A stretch of 6,141 nucleotides of DNA, from positions 1 to 6,141 of the forward strand of contig NZ_JBINJD010000233.1 of the NCBI RefSeq assembly GCF_043951915.1, written 5' to 3'. The translations under genes were made by a program, and so were the position numbers. Below, in pieces: positions 5,465-6,141 of the stretch. The notes under the pieces were generated by a model. The model saw nothing but the letters and a program-made list of their open reading frames with translations, was not told the origin of the DNA and did not search any database. This DNA is from Alienimonas sp043951915 (GTDB lineage: Bacteria > Planctomycetota > Planctomycetia > Planctomycetales > Planctomycetaceae). Position 1 is the stretch's first letter; each line of letters opens with the position of its first letter.

Positions 5465-5493
5465 ATAGTGCGAAATCGCTGCGATCGTGACAA
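5465..5493 (-). promoter_or_regulatory. Candidate promoter of the antiporter gene
   Basis: On the minus strand TTGTCA (5493-5488; five of six bases of TTGACA) is followed after 17 bases by CACTAT (5470-5465; three of six bases of TATAAT). Transcription would begin near 5458 and give a leader of about 25 bases before ATG 5433. If correct, this rules out TTG 5493 as a start codon, since it would be the -35 box. Confidence 0.35.
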
Positions 5494-5580
5494 TGCGAAC
5501 CCGCCGCCCCCGCGTCGTGCGCCCCCCGATCGGCCCGCGGGCGCCCCCCCGGTCCCCCCAGTCGGCGCGGCGGCCGGAGC

Positions 5581-5624
5581 CCCGGTCGGCGGCCCGGGCG
5601 GCCGCCCGGTCGGCCGCCCGGGCG
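5581..5624. repeat. Near-direct repeat containing a 13-bp inverted repeat
   Basis: The 20 bases at 5581-5600 recur at 5605-5624 with one mismatch (24-base period). Within them GCCCGGGCGGCCG (5592-5604) is perfectly inverted as CGGCCGCCCGGGC (5611-5623) around CCCGGT, giving a strong potential hairpin or cruciform. It lies upstream of both divergent candidate promoters, so it could be a regulator site or a topological insulator. Confidence 0.5.
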
Positions 5625-5673
5625 AGAGGGAACGGGGAAGGAAAGGGGACTGACGGGGCCGTTCGCCTTCCCG

Positions 5674-5703
5674 TTGTCGCGGTGCGGCCGGGAGACCTAC
5701 GAT
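5674..5703 (+). promoter_or_regulatory. Candidate promoter of the Pro/Ala-rich protein gene
   Basis: TTGTCG (5674-5679; four of six bases of TTGACA) and TACGAT (5698-5703; four of six bases of TATAAT) are separated by 18 bases. The expected start point leaves a leader of roughly 37 bases before ATG 5747, and this leader contains C7 and T5 runs. Confidence 0.35.
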
Positions 5704-5746
5704 CGCCCGCCCCCCCGTTTTTCCCCTTCATCCAGAGCAGGCGGCC

Positions 5747-6141
5747 ATGGCGTTCGGAACCGGGCTGATCCGCATCCCCACCCTGGCGCTGGCCGGGTTC
5801 GCCCTGTCGTTCGGGGCGCCGGGGGACGCGGGAGCGGCGGCCCGGACCCCGGACGAATCGAGCCAGAGCGAACCGCAACGGGCCCCGCTGATCGCCCCCC
5901 GCCCGGCGGCCCGCCCGGCCGCGGTTCCGCCCGTCGAACCCACCGTCGCACCGCCCCCCCGCGCCCCGCTGACGGCCGCCAAGCCGGAGGTCGCCCCCGC
6001 GGCGCCCGCCGTCGCGGAGAGCCCCGCGGAAGACGCCCCCGTCGAGCCGGCTCCCGCAGGACCGGCTCCCGCAGGACCGGCTCCCGCAGGACCGGCTCCC
6101 GCAGGACCGGCTCCCGCAGGACCGGCTCCCGCAGGACCGGC
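5747..6141 (+). CDS. Secreted Pro/Ala-rich repeat protein, N-terminal part
   Basis: The frame opens at ATG 5747 and is still open at the right edge, giving 131 residues. The N-terminus (MAFGTGLIRIPTLALAGFALSF) has a positive residue, a hydrophobic core at about 7-22 and an A-G-A-A-A site near residue 32, as in a signal peptide, so export is likely. The rest is low-complexity Pro/Ala with scattered E, V and R, and from residue 101 it becomes perfect PAPAG pentapeptides. Such regions act as extended spacers in envelope or wall-spanning proteins; any functional domain must lie beyond the edge. The ribosome-binding site is weak (AGCAGG, 5736-5741), but a candidate promoter lies upstream. I cannot assign a family. 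Confidence 0.6.
   Translation, partial: MAFGTGLIRIPTLALAGFALSFGAPGDAGAAARTPDESSQSEPQRAPLIAPRPAARPAAVPPVEPTVAPPPRAPLTAAKPEVAPAAPAVAESPAEDAPVEPAPAGPAPAGPAPAGPAPAGPAPAGPAPAGP
6047..6141. repeat. 15-bp in-frame tandem repeat (PAPAG)
   Basis: CCGGCTCCCGCAGGA occurs six times without a mismatch (6047-6136), followed by CCGGC up to the window edge. It is in frame and encodes Pro-Ala-Pro-Ala-Gly. Exact identity, including A/T-ending codons (GCT, GCA, GGA) that are uncommon nearby, points to recent expansion by slippage or unequal recombination. The full copy number is not visible. Confidence 0.95.

Larger units (their letters stand above)
5434..5746. other. Divergent intergenic region of 313 bases
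   Basis: This gap between the antiporter and the Pro/Ala-rich protein gene is very G/C-rich and shows no convincing coding frame. It holds one candidate promoter for each flanking gene (entered separately), a 13-bp inverted repeat with overlapping near-direct repeats (5581-5624), and homopolymer tracts: C7 at 5534-5540, C7 at 5710-5716 and T5 at 5718-5722. I see no RNA gene or riboswitch in it. Confidence 0.6.

Noticed and set aside
3622..5490. A plus-strand open frame covering nearly the whole antiporter gene
   Set aside because: It is antisense to a clearly conserved membrane protein, is composed of Asp/Gln/His/Arg-rich low-complexity sequence, and is explained by the lack of stop codons in GC-rich antisense frames.
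5487..5768. Small plus-strand frames in the divergent region
   Set aside because: The composition is Arg/Pro/Ala-rich, there is no ribosome-binding site, and one frame overlaps the signal-peptide codons of the gene at 5747 out of frame.
1..6141. CRISPR array, tRNA or rRNA genes, phage or defence genes
   Set aside because: No spaced direct repeats with unique spacers, no recognisable RNA gene, and no nuclease, methylase, integrase or transposase reading frame was seen.

Overview
The window is very GC-rich DNA with strong G/C preference at third codon positions. It most likely comes from a planctomycete (Planctomycetota). Three things point there, all recalled rather than searched: a secreted squalene-cyclase-like repeat protein ending in LPIYQR, a very small stand-alone FliN/SpoA protein, and scattered AGCCCG...GCGCAAGC hairpin repeats. 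The phylum is an inference.

Left part (1-1718): the C-terminal end of an unidentified gene overlaps by 4 bases (ATGA) the start of a secreted prenyltransferase/squalene-oxidase repeat protein. An 85-bp inverted-repeat element lies inside the 5' end of that second gene. It is built like a REPIN: two inverted REP-like hairpins with GNRA tetraloops. Downstream, between this gene and a convergent fliN-like gene, lies a repeat island with a second REP pair and two C/G-rich hairpins.

Middle part (1719-3585): a minus-strand FliN-like SpoA protein of about 80 residues stands without other flagellar genes. It is divergent from a plus-strand cluster of an unrecognised conserved-looking protein, a SlyX-family protein (GTGA overlap) and a GNAT acetyltransferase (19-bp gap, strong ribosome-binding site). 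This cluster is probably one transcript.

Right part (3586-6141): a minus-strand CPA2-type cation:proton antiporter has a signal peptide and an acidic, histidine-rich extracytoplasmic segment. It is divergent from a secreted Pro/Ala-rich protein that runs off the window inside a perfect 15-bp (PAPAG) tandem repeat. The 313-bp divergent region holds a candidate promoter for each gene and a 13-bp inverted repeat between them.

The strongest lead is the REP-like family. Four copies match AGCCCGNNGCGCRAGC, arranged as two inverted doublets, with paired stem changes between copies. One doublet lies in frame between the start codon and the signal peptide of a gene. No classical defence, CRISPR, phage or secondary-metabolite locus is visible.
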